A DNA stretch of 27,419 nucleotides, from positions 1-27,419 of IMG/VR virus record IMGVR_UViG_3300029787_000259, one strand, 5' to 3'. The stretch comes from a virus. Shown here in pieces: positions 7,386 to 14,903 of this stretch; position 1 is the stretch's first letter; each line of letters opens with the position of its first letter. Below the pieces are notes generated by a model, which saw only the letters and a list, made by a program, of their open reading frames with translations, was not told where the DNA came from and searched no databases. Made by a program: the position numbers and the translations under genes.

Positions 7386-9275
7386 TTAGCCTAGCGCAAT
7401 AGCAAGGGCGGTAGCCTCATCAGCAATCACTGAATTAAGGGTAGCACCGTTAACTGTTATAGCATCCGCTTCTAACGTCCCATCAATGTCAGCATCACCA
7501 GAAACGTCTAGTGACCCCGCATCAAGTTCGCCAGTAATTGTAAAGTTACGAATGCCTGTATAATCTTTATTGGAGTCAAGTATAACTGCCTTAGATGCAA
7601 TTGCGTTACCGACTGCTGTTGCACCCAAGTCAAGTGCGTTGACTTCTCCTACGACTACTGTAGCTCCGTCAAGAATGTTTAGTTCTTCTGGTGTGGATGT
7701 AACAGCAGTGTTACTCGCTGCAGCCAACACAGGCACTGTACCCGACTGATTGGGCAAGTTAATTGTGCGGTCTGCTGTTGGGTCTACAATAGTAAGTGTA
7801 GTTTCATGTGCGTCAGCAGTAGCACCCTCAAAGATGATTGCATTTTCTGCGTTCATCGTTACCGTGTCTACGGTAGTCGTTGTACCTGCTACAGTAAGTT
7901 TTGGAACAAGCAGTTCGCCCGTGCTAGGATTGTAGCGTAAGGCACCCGTGTCATCCAACAATGCGTTTGACTCATCGTGAAATACTACAGGAAAGTTTGT
8001 ATTAGCTGTGCTATCAGTAACAGTAGTTGTAGCAGCAAGAGTAGCATTAGCCACTGTTACACCTGCAATGACTGTGTTAAGTGCTGTGCCATTAACGGTA
8101 ATAGCATCGGCTTCAAGTGTGCCATCTATGTCTGCGTCACCCGATACGTCAAGCGAACCTGCATCTAACTCCCCTGTTAAGGTAATGTTACGGAAACTAG
8201 CTACATCTTTGTTAGCATCCGCTGTGACTACTTTACTAGCAACTACAGTTCCTACAGCAGCACCAGTGTCACTATAGTTTAGTTCTGCTGTTGTTGCGGT
8301 AACACCATCAAGAATGTTAAGTTCTGCAGCAGTGGATGTAACATTAGTGCCACCAATGTCTAGTGTAGTCATAGACACTTCACCAGCTACAGTCAGTAAC
8401 CCACTAGCGACAGTCATCAAGTCTGTATCGTCTGTGTGACCAATCGTTGTGCCGTTGATAAGCACATCGTCAATGTCAAGAGAGCCACCAGTGATAAGAC
8501 CAGTTGTTGTAATGGTGGATGAGCCTGTGTCAATTGTACCAAAGCCAGACGTAATCGAACCAGAGTTAAGTGCGCCAACCGTAGTGGCAGCAGTCGTAAC
8601 TAGGTTAGGCATTGCTGTAATTTCGTCATCAAAATAGGCGGCTAAGTCTGTGACCGCCACCTGTTTCATAGTTCCGGCATCGTTGAATACAACACGGTCA
8701 GCATCTGCCACAGTCGTAGAGGATGCGGATGTGTCACCATCCATAATGTTTATTTCGGTTGTGGTTACTGTTGCACCATCAAGTATTTCTAGTTCAGCTT
8801 CAGAGATACCAGCACTACCGATAGTTAGTGTGCCAGATATGTCTACGTTACCGTTAATGTCAATAGTAGTGGCAGCAATTTGTATTTCAGAGTCAGCAAC
8901 CAAATCAAGCTGTCCGTCTGTGCTTGAGTTGATGTAGATAGCTGTATCACGGAACTGTAGTTTCTCTGTGCTGGCTACAAGTATGTCATCAGAAAACTCA
9001 AAGTAGTCTTCATCTTCCATCCACTTGAGTACACCGTCGTTTGACTCACCATCAAATGTAATCGTGATGTCTGTGCCAGCCGTAGCTGCACCAAACGTGA
9101 GTGTGTTGCCCAACAACTTGGTAACAGGGCCACCCTCTGCGGTAGTCCCATCGTGTGTGTGTCCTGTGCTGGCAGCAAACGCGGCTAATAACTGATTAAA
9201 CTCGTCATTAGTATGTGCTGCAGTAATGGTATCGCCATCAGTGTAGGACGATTGGCGTGTGTAAGTAGCACCCAT
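7386..9275 (-). CDS. Tail fibre protein, repeat-rich (629 aa)
   Basis: A 629-residue fibre-type protein. The N-terminus (MGATYTRQSSYTDGDTITAA, then HTNDEFNQLLAAFA) resembles a tail-attachment segment seen in other phage fibres. The rest is a long beta-structured shaft with recurring motifs such as AELNILDGVT, ELEILDGATV and EELNILDGAT, plus two long homologous units at residues 317-404 and 529-617. The protein ends abruptly in a short helix (ADEATALAIALG) with no chaperone or receptor-binding head, so it may be a proximal fibre segment to which one of the following fibres is joined. It is the first fibre gene after the adaptor and nozzle, as expected for the part nearest the tail. Confidence 0.78.
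   Translation of the reverse strand: MGATYTRQSSYTDGDTITAAHTNDEFNQLLAAFAASTGHTHDGTTAEGGPVTKLLGNTLTFGAATAGTDITITFDGESNDGVLKWMEDEDYFEFSDDILVASTEKLQFRDTAIYINSSTDGQLDLVADSEIQIAATTIDINGNVDISGTLTIGSAGISEAELEILDGATVTTTEINIMDGDTSASSTTVADADRVVFNDAGTMKQVAVTDLAAYFDDEITAMPNLVTTAATTVGALNSGSITSGFGTIDTGSSTITTTGLITGGSLDIDDVLINGTTIGHTDDTDLMTVASGLLTVAGEVSMTTLDIGGTNVTSTAAELNILDGVTATTAELNYSDTGAAVGTVVASKVVTADANKDVASFRNITLTGELDAGSLDVSGDADIDGTLEADAITVNGTALNTVIAGVTVANATLAATTTVTDSTANTNFPVVFHDESNALLDDTGALRYNPSTGELLVPKLTVAGTTTTVDTVTMNAENAIIFEGATADAHETTLTIVDPTADRTINLPNQSGTVPVLAAASNTAVTSTPEELNILDGATVVVGEVNALDLGATAVGNAIASKAVILDSNKDYTGIRNFTITGELDAGSLDVSGDADIDGTLEADAITVNGATLNSVIADEATALAIALG
7425..7691 (-). repeat. Diverged long repeat in fibre gene, C-terminal copy
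   Basis: This stretch encodes residues 529-617 of the 629-residue fibre and is homologous to the unit at 8064-8327. A core of 29 residues (residues 582-610 here, 368-396 in the other copy, starting GELDAGSLDVSGD) is identical in protein, while the DNA differs at about 19 positions, all synonymous by my count. Confidence 0.8.
8064..8327 (-). repeat. Diverged long repeat in fibre gene, central copy
   Basis: This stretch encodes residues 317-404 of the 629-residue fibre and is the partner of the unit at 7425-7691. Both units start with an xELNILDG motif, carry VASK/IASK and a DxNKD motif, and finish with the identical GELDAGSLDVSGD core and NxVIA. Confidence 0.8.
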
Positions 9276-10790
9276 CTAACGTCTTGCTCCTGTTTGAAAT
9301 TCTAGTTGGAACCCTTTTAAAGAGTATGGGGCGGTAGTTCCCCCGTCGTTTACCCGCAAAGCTACAGCAAATCCTGAACCCTCTACAGATTGCCTAAATA
9401 ACGGCGTTGATGCGGCACCGTAAGTAGGAGTGCCGTACACAGACGTACCGTAGATAGCTACCACATCTTCTGAATCTAAAGGGTAAGCATCTGGTCTAGG
9501 GGCGTCTGCAGATTCGTAGTCGTAACGAAGAAACATGTCTGCATCTATGGCAGAGTCAGGCTTGTAGTTTACAATAACCCGTTGCATGTGTTTGCGTAGA
9601 CCCGCATCACCAAACGTCAAATCAGGGCCACGATACTTTCCTAAAACAGCAACACCATCAAAATCGTTGCCCGACTCTTGGCGGTAGATATATCCCGATT
9701 GGTCTGCACCGTGCAAAACAATTACGTTTCCGTCGTCCACAAAAGTGTCAGTACAAGCAGGTTTGATGCCACGCATTTCTGCAAACTCAAACTTTTGACC
9801 CTTCATCACACAAATGACGCCTTTGGTAATTGTTTCGTTTGTGTTTGCTTTAGTAAAAAATATACGATACTGGGTTTTATCCGGTATGACCAAACTTTCA
9901 AAACTTGCAGAGTTGGCTATGTTTTCGTTAAAAAGAGACTGAACGTTGGCACTTATAGTACCCAACTCCACGTCACCAATTCTTGCCGTACCTGCAACTG
10001 TTCGCAACCCATCAGGGCCAAGAAAAATAAGGTCACCAGCAAATTCCTGTATTGTAAAGCCATTCAGACATCCGATGTTTCTTGTAACAGGGACAACAGC
10101 AAAATCACTAAGGCTACTGCCACCCAGTTTAAATATTCTGTTTTCGCAAAAGATAAATAAGTTATCACGAAAGACTTTTAGTCCGGTGATATTGTCATCT
10201 ACTTTTATGCTACCTGCACCACTGCCACTAGAAAATGCGTCTTCGTCAAACGGTTGGCTAAACACCACCTCTTGTGGGGACGTAGAGTTGCCAGCGTAGA
10301 ACATGTGATTCTTAAATGCTGCTACGAATTTAGAACCTGCTACACTGCTTTCGCTTACGTCTGTAGCAGAAAACGAACTGTTAAACACAGTAGGAGCATT
10401 AGTCTGGTCAACTACAATTAACTTGTCGTTACCGTCAAAGTTAAAACGTTCAAAGTTGTATTTCTTTGCGTTGGTTCTGCCGCTGTCGATACTTGTCCAG
10501 CTAGACCCACCCGGAGTGGCTTGGAATATGCTGGTGCCTCGTGCTGCAACAACCTTGTCGGCAAACGATGCTACCATAAGGATTGTTTCGGATGTGCTAG
10601 ATGTGTGCGTTACAGCAGCAGTCACGTACTTAGCAAAACCTTTGATACGTTTGTAACCACCCTCTACGTCTGGCTCAAAGTTTTCTAACTCAAGTGCTTC
10701 GCCCGGCTGCATCATAAAGGTAGAACGATTCTTTACTAGACCACCCTCGCAGTTAAACGCTACTGGTTGTGCTTGAGAAAGATCAGCCAA
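9276..10790 (-). CDS. Probable tail nozzle/stabilisation protein (504 aa)
   Basis: A 504-residue protein, mostly beta strands, starting MADLSQAQPVAFNCEGGLVK and FMMQPGEALELENFEPDVEG, a start I recognise from tail proteins that follow the adaptor in marine podoviruses. Middle segments (SSTSETILMVASFADKVVAA; FKNHMFYAGNSTSPQEVVFS; ENRIFKLGGSSLSDFAVVPV; AGDLIFLGPDGLRTVAGTAR) look like successive blades of a beta-propeller, as in nozzle or stabilisation proteins (P22 gp10 or T7 gp12 roles). The start codon is TTG at 10790, directly after the adaptor stop, with AGGG about 8 bases upstream. Order adaptor, then nozzle, then fibres fits a short-tailed virion. Confidence 0.72.
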   Translation of the reverse strand: MADLSQAQPVAFNCEGGLVKNRSTFMMQPGEALELENFEPDVEGGYKRIKGFAKYVTAAVTHTSSTSETILMVASFADKVVAARGTSIFQATPGGSSWTSIDSGRTNAKKYNFERFNFDGNDKLIVVDQTNAPTVFNSSFSATDVSESSVAGSKFVAAFKNHMFYAGNSTSPQEVVFSQPFDEDAFSSGSGAGSIKVDDNITGLKVFRDNLFIFCENRIFKLGGSSLSDFAVVPVTRNIGCLNGFTIQEFAGDLIFLGPDGLRTVAGTARIGDVELGTISANVQSLFNENIANSASFESLVIPDKTQYRIFFTKANTNETITKGVICVMKGQKFEFAEMRGIKPACTDTFVDDGNVIVLHGADQSGYIYRQESGNDFDGVAVLGKYRGPDLTFGDAGLRKHMQRVIVNYKPDSAIDADMFLRYDYESADAPRPDAYPLDSEDVVAIYGTSVYGTPTYGAASTPLFRQSVEGSGFAVALRVNDGGTTAPYSLKGFQLEFQTGARR

Positions 10791-11864
10791 TTACACAGCC
10801 CTCATGTAGTTCTTGCGGTTCAATAATTCGACACGCATACGTTTAATTCCATCGTCGTATTCTTTTAAAGAAAACTGTGCAGACTGCACGTCAGACCTAA
10901 ATATGTGAGTGTAATACTTTGCACGGGAATTAATTACTGGCTCAAAACGTGTGGGTATGATTGATGTGTCTGTTGCACCAGATAAATCAGTGTGGGATAC
11001 GTAGTAATCAAACTCTAAAGTCCTGTTGCTTGTATTGGGAATAGGTGTCAAACCAATTTCATTGTTGTACGTGGTGTAGACATACTCTGGGTCAGCAAAC
11101 TTGTCTGTGTCAGGCCGGGAGTCCCGTTCACGAAACGACTCGTTGTACTCTTCGTACGACAGATACTTGAGAGGTATAGATGCTACATCTTCGCTAAGTT
11201 CAACCAACTTAACAAACGCCGCACTACCAGCAGCTTCGGTAAAGCTTACGTAGTGTGTGGTGGCTGTAGCTGTAAACGTAGTTTCGCTAAGAAGCACTTC
11301 GTTGCCGCTAGATATGGTAAGGGTAGACGACTTGGTTTGTGAACCACCAGAACTTGTCCCTACTTCTAAGGTCAGGGTAGCACCACTGGTCTGTGTAATG
11401 ATAACGTACGAACGACCCACAATAAGGTCACTTACTTCTTGGGATGCCTCTGCGCTGGTAAGCAGCAGGGTGTTACCAAACTTAGAACTTGCGGCGGGGC
11501 TACCAGATACAGTAGTCCAGTTAGTTATACTTGCTGTTCCTGCAATCTCAAAGTTACCATTAGTAATGTAGTCTTTTGGCTTCAAGAACATGTTGTCATA
11601 GTCTACATACTTTAAAGTAGAAGCTATACTTGCGTGACTGTATAGTTGCTTACCCGCAATCACGTCTACTGAACCTTCTGCACGAGTAAAAGGCCAATTC
11701 ATTTCGGAGTTAAGAATGTCTGTAATTGAACGATTAATGTAATCTTTTACAACAGTCTGTACACCACGCGAAGAACCAAAGTTAGAACTGGTAAGTTCTA
11801 CTTCGTTAAAGTCCCGAAGAACGTTGTTCGTCAGTGTCAAATACGTACTAGCCATTGTGGTCAT
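10791..11864 (-). CDS. Head-tail adaptor (connector) with inserted beta-rich domain
   Basis: A 357-residue protein. The N-terminal part (residues 4 to 97; MASTYLTLTNNVLRDFNEVE, then VKDYINRSITDILNSEMNWP) and the C-terminal part (residues 226 to 357; SIPLKYLSYEEYNESFRERD, then FEPVINSRAKYYTHIFRSD) form the helical adaptor seen after the portal in podovirus tails (gp4 of P22 or gp11 of T7 role). Residues 98 to 225 interrupt it with a Thr/Ser/Gly-rich beta domain starting ITNGNFEIAGTASITNWTTV, typical of carbohydrate-binding-like jelly rolls. An in-frame ATG at 11855 (MAST...) may be the true start; 11864 is the longer option. The gene overlaps the end of the small gene at 11848-11985. Confidence 0.7.
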   Translation of the reverse strand: MTTMASTYLTLTNNVLRDFNEVELTSSNFGSSRGVQTVVKDYINRSITDILNSEMNWPFTRAEGSVDVIAGKQLYSHASIASTLKYVDYDNMFLKPKDYITNGNFEIAGTASITNWTTVSGSPAASSKFGNTLLLTSAEASQEVSDLIVGRSYVIITQTSGATLTLEVGTSSGGSQTKSSTLTISSGNEVLLSETTFTATATTHYVSFTEAAGSAAFVKLVELSEDVASIPLKYLSYEEYNESFRERDSRPDTDKFADPEYVYTTYNNEIGLTPIPNTSNRTLEFDYYVSHTDLSGATDTSIIPTRFEPVINSRAKYYTHIFRSDVQSAQFSLKEYDDGIKRMRVELLNRKNYMRAV

Positions 11865-11985
11865 TCCAATCTAAAACAGTACGATGTAACTTCCAGAACC
11901 AGTCGCCTATACGACTAAAAGGCTTGCCGCAGTACAGCAAACCTAATCCTAAATATTTAATCAAGGAGCGTTTCAAGGGCTTCAA
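11848..11985 (-). CDS. Tiny membrane-associated protein, overlaps both neighbours (about 45 aa)
   Basis: A short frame that ends TAG at 11848, inside the adaptor start. The protein-like part is IKYLGLGLLYCGKPFSRIGD followed by WFWKLHRTVLDWNDHNG, with one hydrophobic helix, then aromatic and basic residues. Such mini-proteins with a LLYxGxxxxxxGDWxxxxH pattern are frequent in phage tail regions. No ATG is available. TTG codons at 11985, 11976 and 11964 are possible starts; the first has AAGGGA about 5 bases upstream inside the 66-residue gene. The upstream part of the same open frame (to 12141) does not look like protein. Function unknown. Confidence 0.45.
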   Translation of the reverse strand: MKPLKRSLIKYLGLGLLYCGKPFSRIGDWFWKLHRTVLDWNDHNG

Positions 11986-12157
11986 GTTTATCCCTTGCCG
12001 AAGCCCACTTTTCAAGCGCAGCATCCATTTCGTCAAGCAACTGCGGGTGTTCTCCAATAGCAACTGGATTGGTAATATAATTGATAAATACAAACTGTGC
12101 ATCACGTTGTTGGGCCTTGTATCTGTAGGTGAGTGCGTCAATAGCTAATTGTTTCAT
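11957..12157 (-). CDS. Small helical protein, first gene of tail transcript (66 aa)
   Basis: A 66-residue, all-helical protein (MKQLAIDALTYRYKAQQRDA; QFVFINYITNPVAIGEH; a C-terminal charged helix with DEMDAALEKWASARDKLE). It has no signal or membrane segment; the C-terminal third could form a coiled coil. It is the first gene after the near-consensus promoter at 12175-12203, with an AGAGGT ribosome-binding site 6 to 7 bases before ATG 12157. Its stop overlaps the tiny following gene. Its position just before the adaptor suggests an assembly or minor structural protein, but I recognise no family. Confidence 0.6.
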   Translation of the reverse strand: MKQLAIDALTYRYKAQQRDAQFVFINYITNPVAIGEHPQLLDEMDAALEKWASARDKLEALETLLD

Positions 12158-12174
12158 AAGGTACCTCTTACACC

Positions 12175-12203
12175 ATTATAGTACATAAACAATTAATAGT
12201 CAA
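12175..12203 (-). promoter_or_regulatory. Near-consensus sigma70 promoter for the tail block
   Basis: On the minus strand, TTGACT (12203 to 12198), a 17-base spacer and TATAAT (12180 to 12175): five of six and six of six matches at ideal spacing. It lies in the 49-base gap between the 235-residue gene and the 66-residue gene, with transcription expected to start near 12168. An inverted repeat ATAAAC...GTTTAT overlaps the -35 element and spacer and could be an operator, though six-base arms in AT-rich DNA may be chance. Confidence 0.85.
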
Positions 12204-12206
12204 GGT

Positions 12207-12914
12207 TTATTGTAATTCTTTACGAATACTGTCAAGTGTTTCTTTTAGTGTAGGCTCATCTTTTTTACGGGGGTTGTACACACACTGATATTCACGAGGA
12301 CAGAACTCGTTAATTGTCATAGACTCTATAGTGTTATTTGCACCCCTGTATGTACAAATATATTCTGTGTATGGGTTTTCTTTTATTTTAATTCTTTCGT
12401 AGTTAACAAGTCTGCATGTAGTCCACTTTACTTCGTCTGCTCTAGCTTGTTTAGATATAAGAAACGAAACAAAACCGTAAAGGATTGCAGAACCTATTCC
12501 CACTAAAACAATCCACGCTACTATCTCTACAAACTTCTGGCGGCGTTCTCTCTGTTTATACAGCGTTTCTTGTCTTTGTTTGCGGATGTTTGCTTCTGTC
12601 TGAATCAAATCCTGCCAAGCAGAACGGCCTAATGTAAACTCAATCCAGTTCTTTAATTCGTCACGCTGTTCTCTTGCTTTCCTAGCGTTAGCAAAAGCAG
12701 TCATAGCTTCTTCTTCAACGCTAGTGCCGTTAAACAACTTCTTGAATATGGGTGGGTTCTTGGCTTCTTTGGCTGCTTGGTCCAAATCTGATAGCGCACC
12801 CATCCAGCGTCCAATGTCAGACATCATTGACTCTACGTCACGTCCGACTTGAAAACCTTTTTTGATTGTGCCAAAGGCTGCAGATGCGGTAGCCATTGCA
12901 GTAATTGGGTCCAT
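12207..12914 (-). CDS. Single-pass membrane protein, marine-phage hypothetical (235 aa)
   Basis: A 235-residue protein. Residues 1 to 125 are helical and charged (start MDPITAMATASAAFGTIKKG; later EEEAMTAFANARKAREQRDE). One strong membrane segment lies at about 130-153 (VEIVAWIVLVGIGSAILYGF). The C-terminal 80 residues carry four Cys (TTCRLVN, TEYICTYRG, EFCPREYQCVYN), which suggests a disulphide-bonded domain on the outer side of the inner membrane. The KQRERRQK stretch just before the TM fits an N-in orientation. I recall similar proteins in marine phages, with no known role. It starts directly after the Rieske-like gene stop, so the two are co-transcribed. A role in membrane interaction or superinfection exclusion is possible but speculative. 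Confidence 0.65.
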   Translation of the reverse strand: MDPITAMATASAAFGTIKKGFQVGRDVESMMSDIGRWMGALSDLDQAAKEAKNPPIFKKLFNGTSVEEEAMTAFANARKAREQRDELKNWIEFTLGRSAWQDLIQTEANIRKQRQETLYKQRERRQKFVEIVAWIVLVGIGSAILYGFVSFLISKQARADEVKWTTCRLVNYERIKIKENPYTEYICTYRGANNTIESMTINEFCPREYQCVYNPRKKDEPTLKETLDSIRKELQ

Positions 12915-13988
12915 TTATGCAGCTTTCTGTTTTGGTTCTTGTGCTAATACCCCCATCCACTTAGACCATTCAGCGTAGTAGTGACGCATACCCACTTCAT
13001 CGTGGATTGTGCCGCCTTCGTGTCGTCCGTGCAGGATATTACGTGGTTCTGTGCCTGTACGCATGGTTGTGCCTTGTCCGGCAACACCAATCAGGTCTTC
13101 GTGTAGGTTGCGACCAAACGGTCCCCAGATAGAGTTGTGGTGTTCAATACGTGTGGCACGGTCTTCTGGGCTGTCACTCATTAGGCCATATCCACGAAAT
13201 TCAATCAGTACCTTGTTAGGTCCAAGTGGTGTTACGCTGTCGCTACGGTACGCACTGCCACGCAAGTTAAAATTAAAGCCGGGGAACAAGTCAACCATAT
13301 ACCACTGGTTTGGTGGCAAGCTAGGAAATGACAGTTCACCCCTGTCTTCAAAGCCCTCATACTCTTCGTATTGCACAGTAAAGCTACTGACGTTTACGTG
13401 TCCGTTGTCGAACGGGATGTTTTTACGTGCGAAGTACGCATCGTTGAATCCGGTTACACGATTGTGGTAGTGCATGAAGTCGTGATAAAACTCAGAGTTT
13501 GTGTCGTGCCACAGTTTGTAGTTGGTATCAATCACTGCTTTGTGATAGTGAAACACTTCTAGTTCTTCAGCATCAATAGCACCAGCAATACAATCAAAAG
13601 CACCGCCTGTCCATTCTTCTACACTCTGGGACGGATTAGGGTCAAGTGTTACCCAAACCATGCCACCGTGTTTAACTTCGCAGTGTAGTTGTGGTTCAAC
13701 TGTTACGATTGGTGCAGCCACTGTACCAGAGGGAAAATTAAAACCGTAATTACGATACGCTTTAACGCCATCTTTGGTATTTACTGCAATCACATTTTGA
13801 CCAGCAATCTGTGTTGTTCTGTAGTTACCTTCGTTATACATCTCGCTAATGTGACACATTGGCACCCACACTTTAGAGAATATCTTTTCTATTTCTTGTT
13901 CGTATAGGTCTTGGTCAGAGTAAATAAGCGAGTTGATGTGTTCGATGTTTGGCGTCTTAGTCCACTGTTTATGATTTCTAGGGGGCAT
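12915..13988 (-). CDS. Rieske oxygenase alpha-subunit-like protein lacking the Rieske cluster
   Basis: A 357-residue protein related to the catalytic (alpha) subunit of Rieske non-haem iron oxygenases. Residues 156-175 read NYKLWHDTNSEFYHDFMHYH, matching the family's NWKxxxENxxExYHxxxxH mononuclear iron motif, with His169 and His173 as ligands. The third ligand is probably Glu297 or Asp298 in FGRNLHEDLIGVAGQG. The N-terminal domain keeps the fold's flanks (EKIFSKVWVPMCHISEM; GGMVWVTLDP), but the [2Fe-2S] motif CxH...CxxH is missing: the AYRN stretch (residues 77-80) runs into YGFNFPSG, and only Cys103 and His107 remain nearby. Family members are usually about 400 to 450 residues, so the length loss fits a deletion there. 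The substrate cannot be told. From memory, SAR116 phage HMO-2011 was reported to carry a gene annotated as methanesulfonate monooxygenase, a member of this family. Confidence 0.75.
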   Translation of the reverse strand: MPPRNHKQWTKTPNIEHINSLIYSDQDLYEQEIEKIFSKVWVPMCHISEMYNEGNYRTTQIAGQNVIAVNTKDGVKAYRNYGFNFPSGTVAAPIVTVEPQLHCEVKHGGMVWVTLDPNPSQSVEEWTGGAFDCIAGAIDAEELEVFHYHKAVIDTNYKLWHDTNSEFYHDFMHYHNRVTGFNDAYFARKNIPFDNGHVNVSSFTVQYEEYEGFEDRGELSFPSLPPNQWYMVDLFPGFNFNLRGSAYRSDSVTPLGPNKVLIEFRGYGLMSDSPEDRATRIEHHNSIWGPFGRNLHEDLIGVAGQGTTMRTGTEPRNILHGRHEGGTIHDEVGMRHYYAEWSKWMGVLAQEPKQKAA

Positions 13989-14219
13989 TCAATACACCTT
14001 TACGTCGTCTGGGTTTACATAGCGAGGTACACAATACGCTGTTACTCTGTCTTTTGCATCTATAAAATCACTGTATTCGTAATTACCGTATCGTTTAGTC
14101 ACGCGAGAAGCAAAGTAGTTACATTCGTTTATGTTCCAGAAATACATGTCGTCGCTGTCTAGGGTACGAAAGTCCCCTGTTCCTATATACACAAGCAACA
14201 AAAAAACGTGGGCTGTCAT
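13989..14219 (-). CDS. Small probable secreted/membrane protein (76 aa)
   Basis: A 76-residue protein starting with a short hydrophobic stretch (MTAHVFLLLVYIGTGDF) that could be a signal sequence, followed by a compact region with aromatic and Cys residues (MYFWNINECNYFASRV) and a C-terminal RVTAYCVPRYVNPDDVKVY. The two Cys could form a disulphide outside the cytoplasm. The NYFA...YCVPRYVNP pattern is one I remember from small unknown proteins of marine phages, with no function known. Its stop is adjacent to the ATG of the Rieske-like gene, so both are made from the same transcript. Confidence 0.58.
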   Translation of the reverse strand: MTAHVFLLLVYIGTGDFRTLDSDDMYFWNINECNYFASRVTKRYGNYEYSDFIDAKDRVTAYCVPRYVNPDDVKVY

Positions 14220-14223
14220 CGGT

Positions 14224-14418
14224 TTACGTAAAAGCTACGGGTTTACCCTTTTTCATTAATTCCCTAGCCTTTTTAGAAGGACGTTCTGGTATGCTTATGC
14301 CGCCTTTCTGTGATGGGTAAGGACCGTGAAACTTGTTTCTCATATCATTGCGTATAGACCCCTGTACAGGATCAATACTCTTTTCAACACTTTCGTGTGC
14401 AGGTCTACCCTTAGACAT
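14224..14418 (-). CDS. Hypothetical basic protein (64 aa)
   Basis: A 64-residue protein starting MSKGRPAHESVEKSIDPVQG and ending with a basic helix (PSKKARELMKKGKPVAFT). I chose ATG 14418 because it overlaps the lysozyme stop (TAATG). A longer open frame upstream lies inside the lysozyme gene and does not look like protein. The protein has no membrane segment and is likely partly disordered. No family is recognised. It lies between the lysis cassette and the Rieske-like region, and its basic character is similar in kind to the mini-proteins at 15477-16565. Confidence 0.58.
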   Translation of the reverse strand: MSKGRPAHESVEKSIDPVQGSIRNDMRNKFHGPYPSQKGGISIPERPSKKARELMKKGKPVAFT

Positions 14419-14903
14419 TAAAACTCCCCTGACTTCATTGCATCCGCAAGCTTCCTTGCCCGCGAACCCACCTGCCTTGCCCACTTGGAATCCATCATCT
14501 CAAGGCTTGCGGCGTCGAAGTTACCCTCGTGGATAGCGTTCCACATCTTTTTAAATTTACATAGGCGCGGCACACCCATGTTGAATGCCATGTCCATCAA
14601 GATTAACTGGCGCACTGCATCTAGGTCGTCTACGCATGTGTGTACTTTGCACAGTTCGTTTTCTACAATCTTGATGTCGTTTAGAGCAAGGTAACGGGCG
14701 TCTGCTTCGTTGATACCTTCTGTGTACACGATAGCCATGTTAGGTATATCCATGTAGGCTAGTTCTTCTGGACTGATACCCCTGTCTTTTAGGTTTCGTC
14801 CTATGCCTACAGTGTCTATGCCCAAAGTATCTTGGTACACTGTAAGCACCATACCCTCGTGTTCAATTAGTTTGTCAAGAAAGTGTGATACGTTGTATTT
14901 CAT
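14418..14903 (-). CDS. Endolysin, T4-type lysozyme (GH24)
   Basis: A 161-residue muramidase that cleaves the peptidoglycan glycan chain at the end of infection. The start KLIEHEGMVLTVYQDTLGID followed by TVGIGRNL matches the T4-lysozyme active site: Glu16, Asp25 and Thr31 correspond to the T4 catalytic Glu11, Asp20 and Thr26. The middle LILMDMAFNMGVPRLCKFKK segment and the C-terminal SKWARQVGSRARKLADAMKS segment match the helical lobe of the family. Length is the usual one. No signal sequence is seen, so export depends on the holin. Its ATG overlaps the stop of the small membrane protein (ATGA), and the following gene overlaps its stop. Confidence 0.92.
   Translation of the reverse strand: MKYNVSHFLDKLIEHEGMVLTVYQDTLGIDTVGIGRNLKDRGISPEELAYMDIPNMAIVYTEGINEADARYLALNDIKIVENELCKVHTCVDDLDAVRQLILMDMAFNMGVPRLCKFKKMWNAIHEGNFDAASLEMMDSKWARQVGSRARKLADAMKSGEF

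Noticed and set aside
11986-12141. Upstream half of the 97-codon open frame ending at 11848
   Set aside because: It overlaps the 66-residue gene and has no protein-like pattern. Only the last about 45 codons look real.
14419-14484. Longer start for the 64-residue protein after the lysozyme
   Set aside because: It lies inside the lysozyme gene. ATG 14418 forms a TAATG overlap, the usual linkage in this genome.
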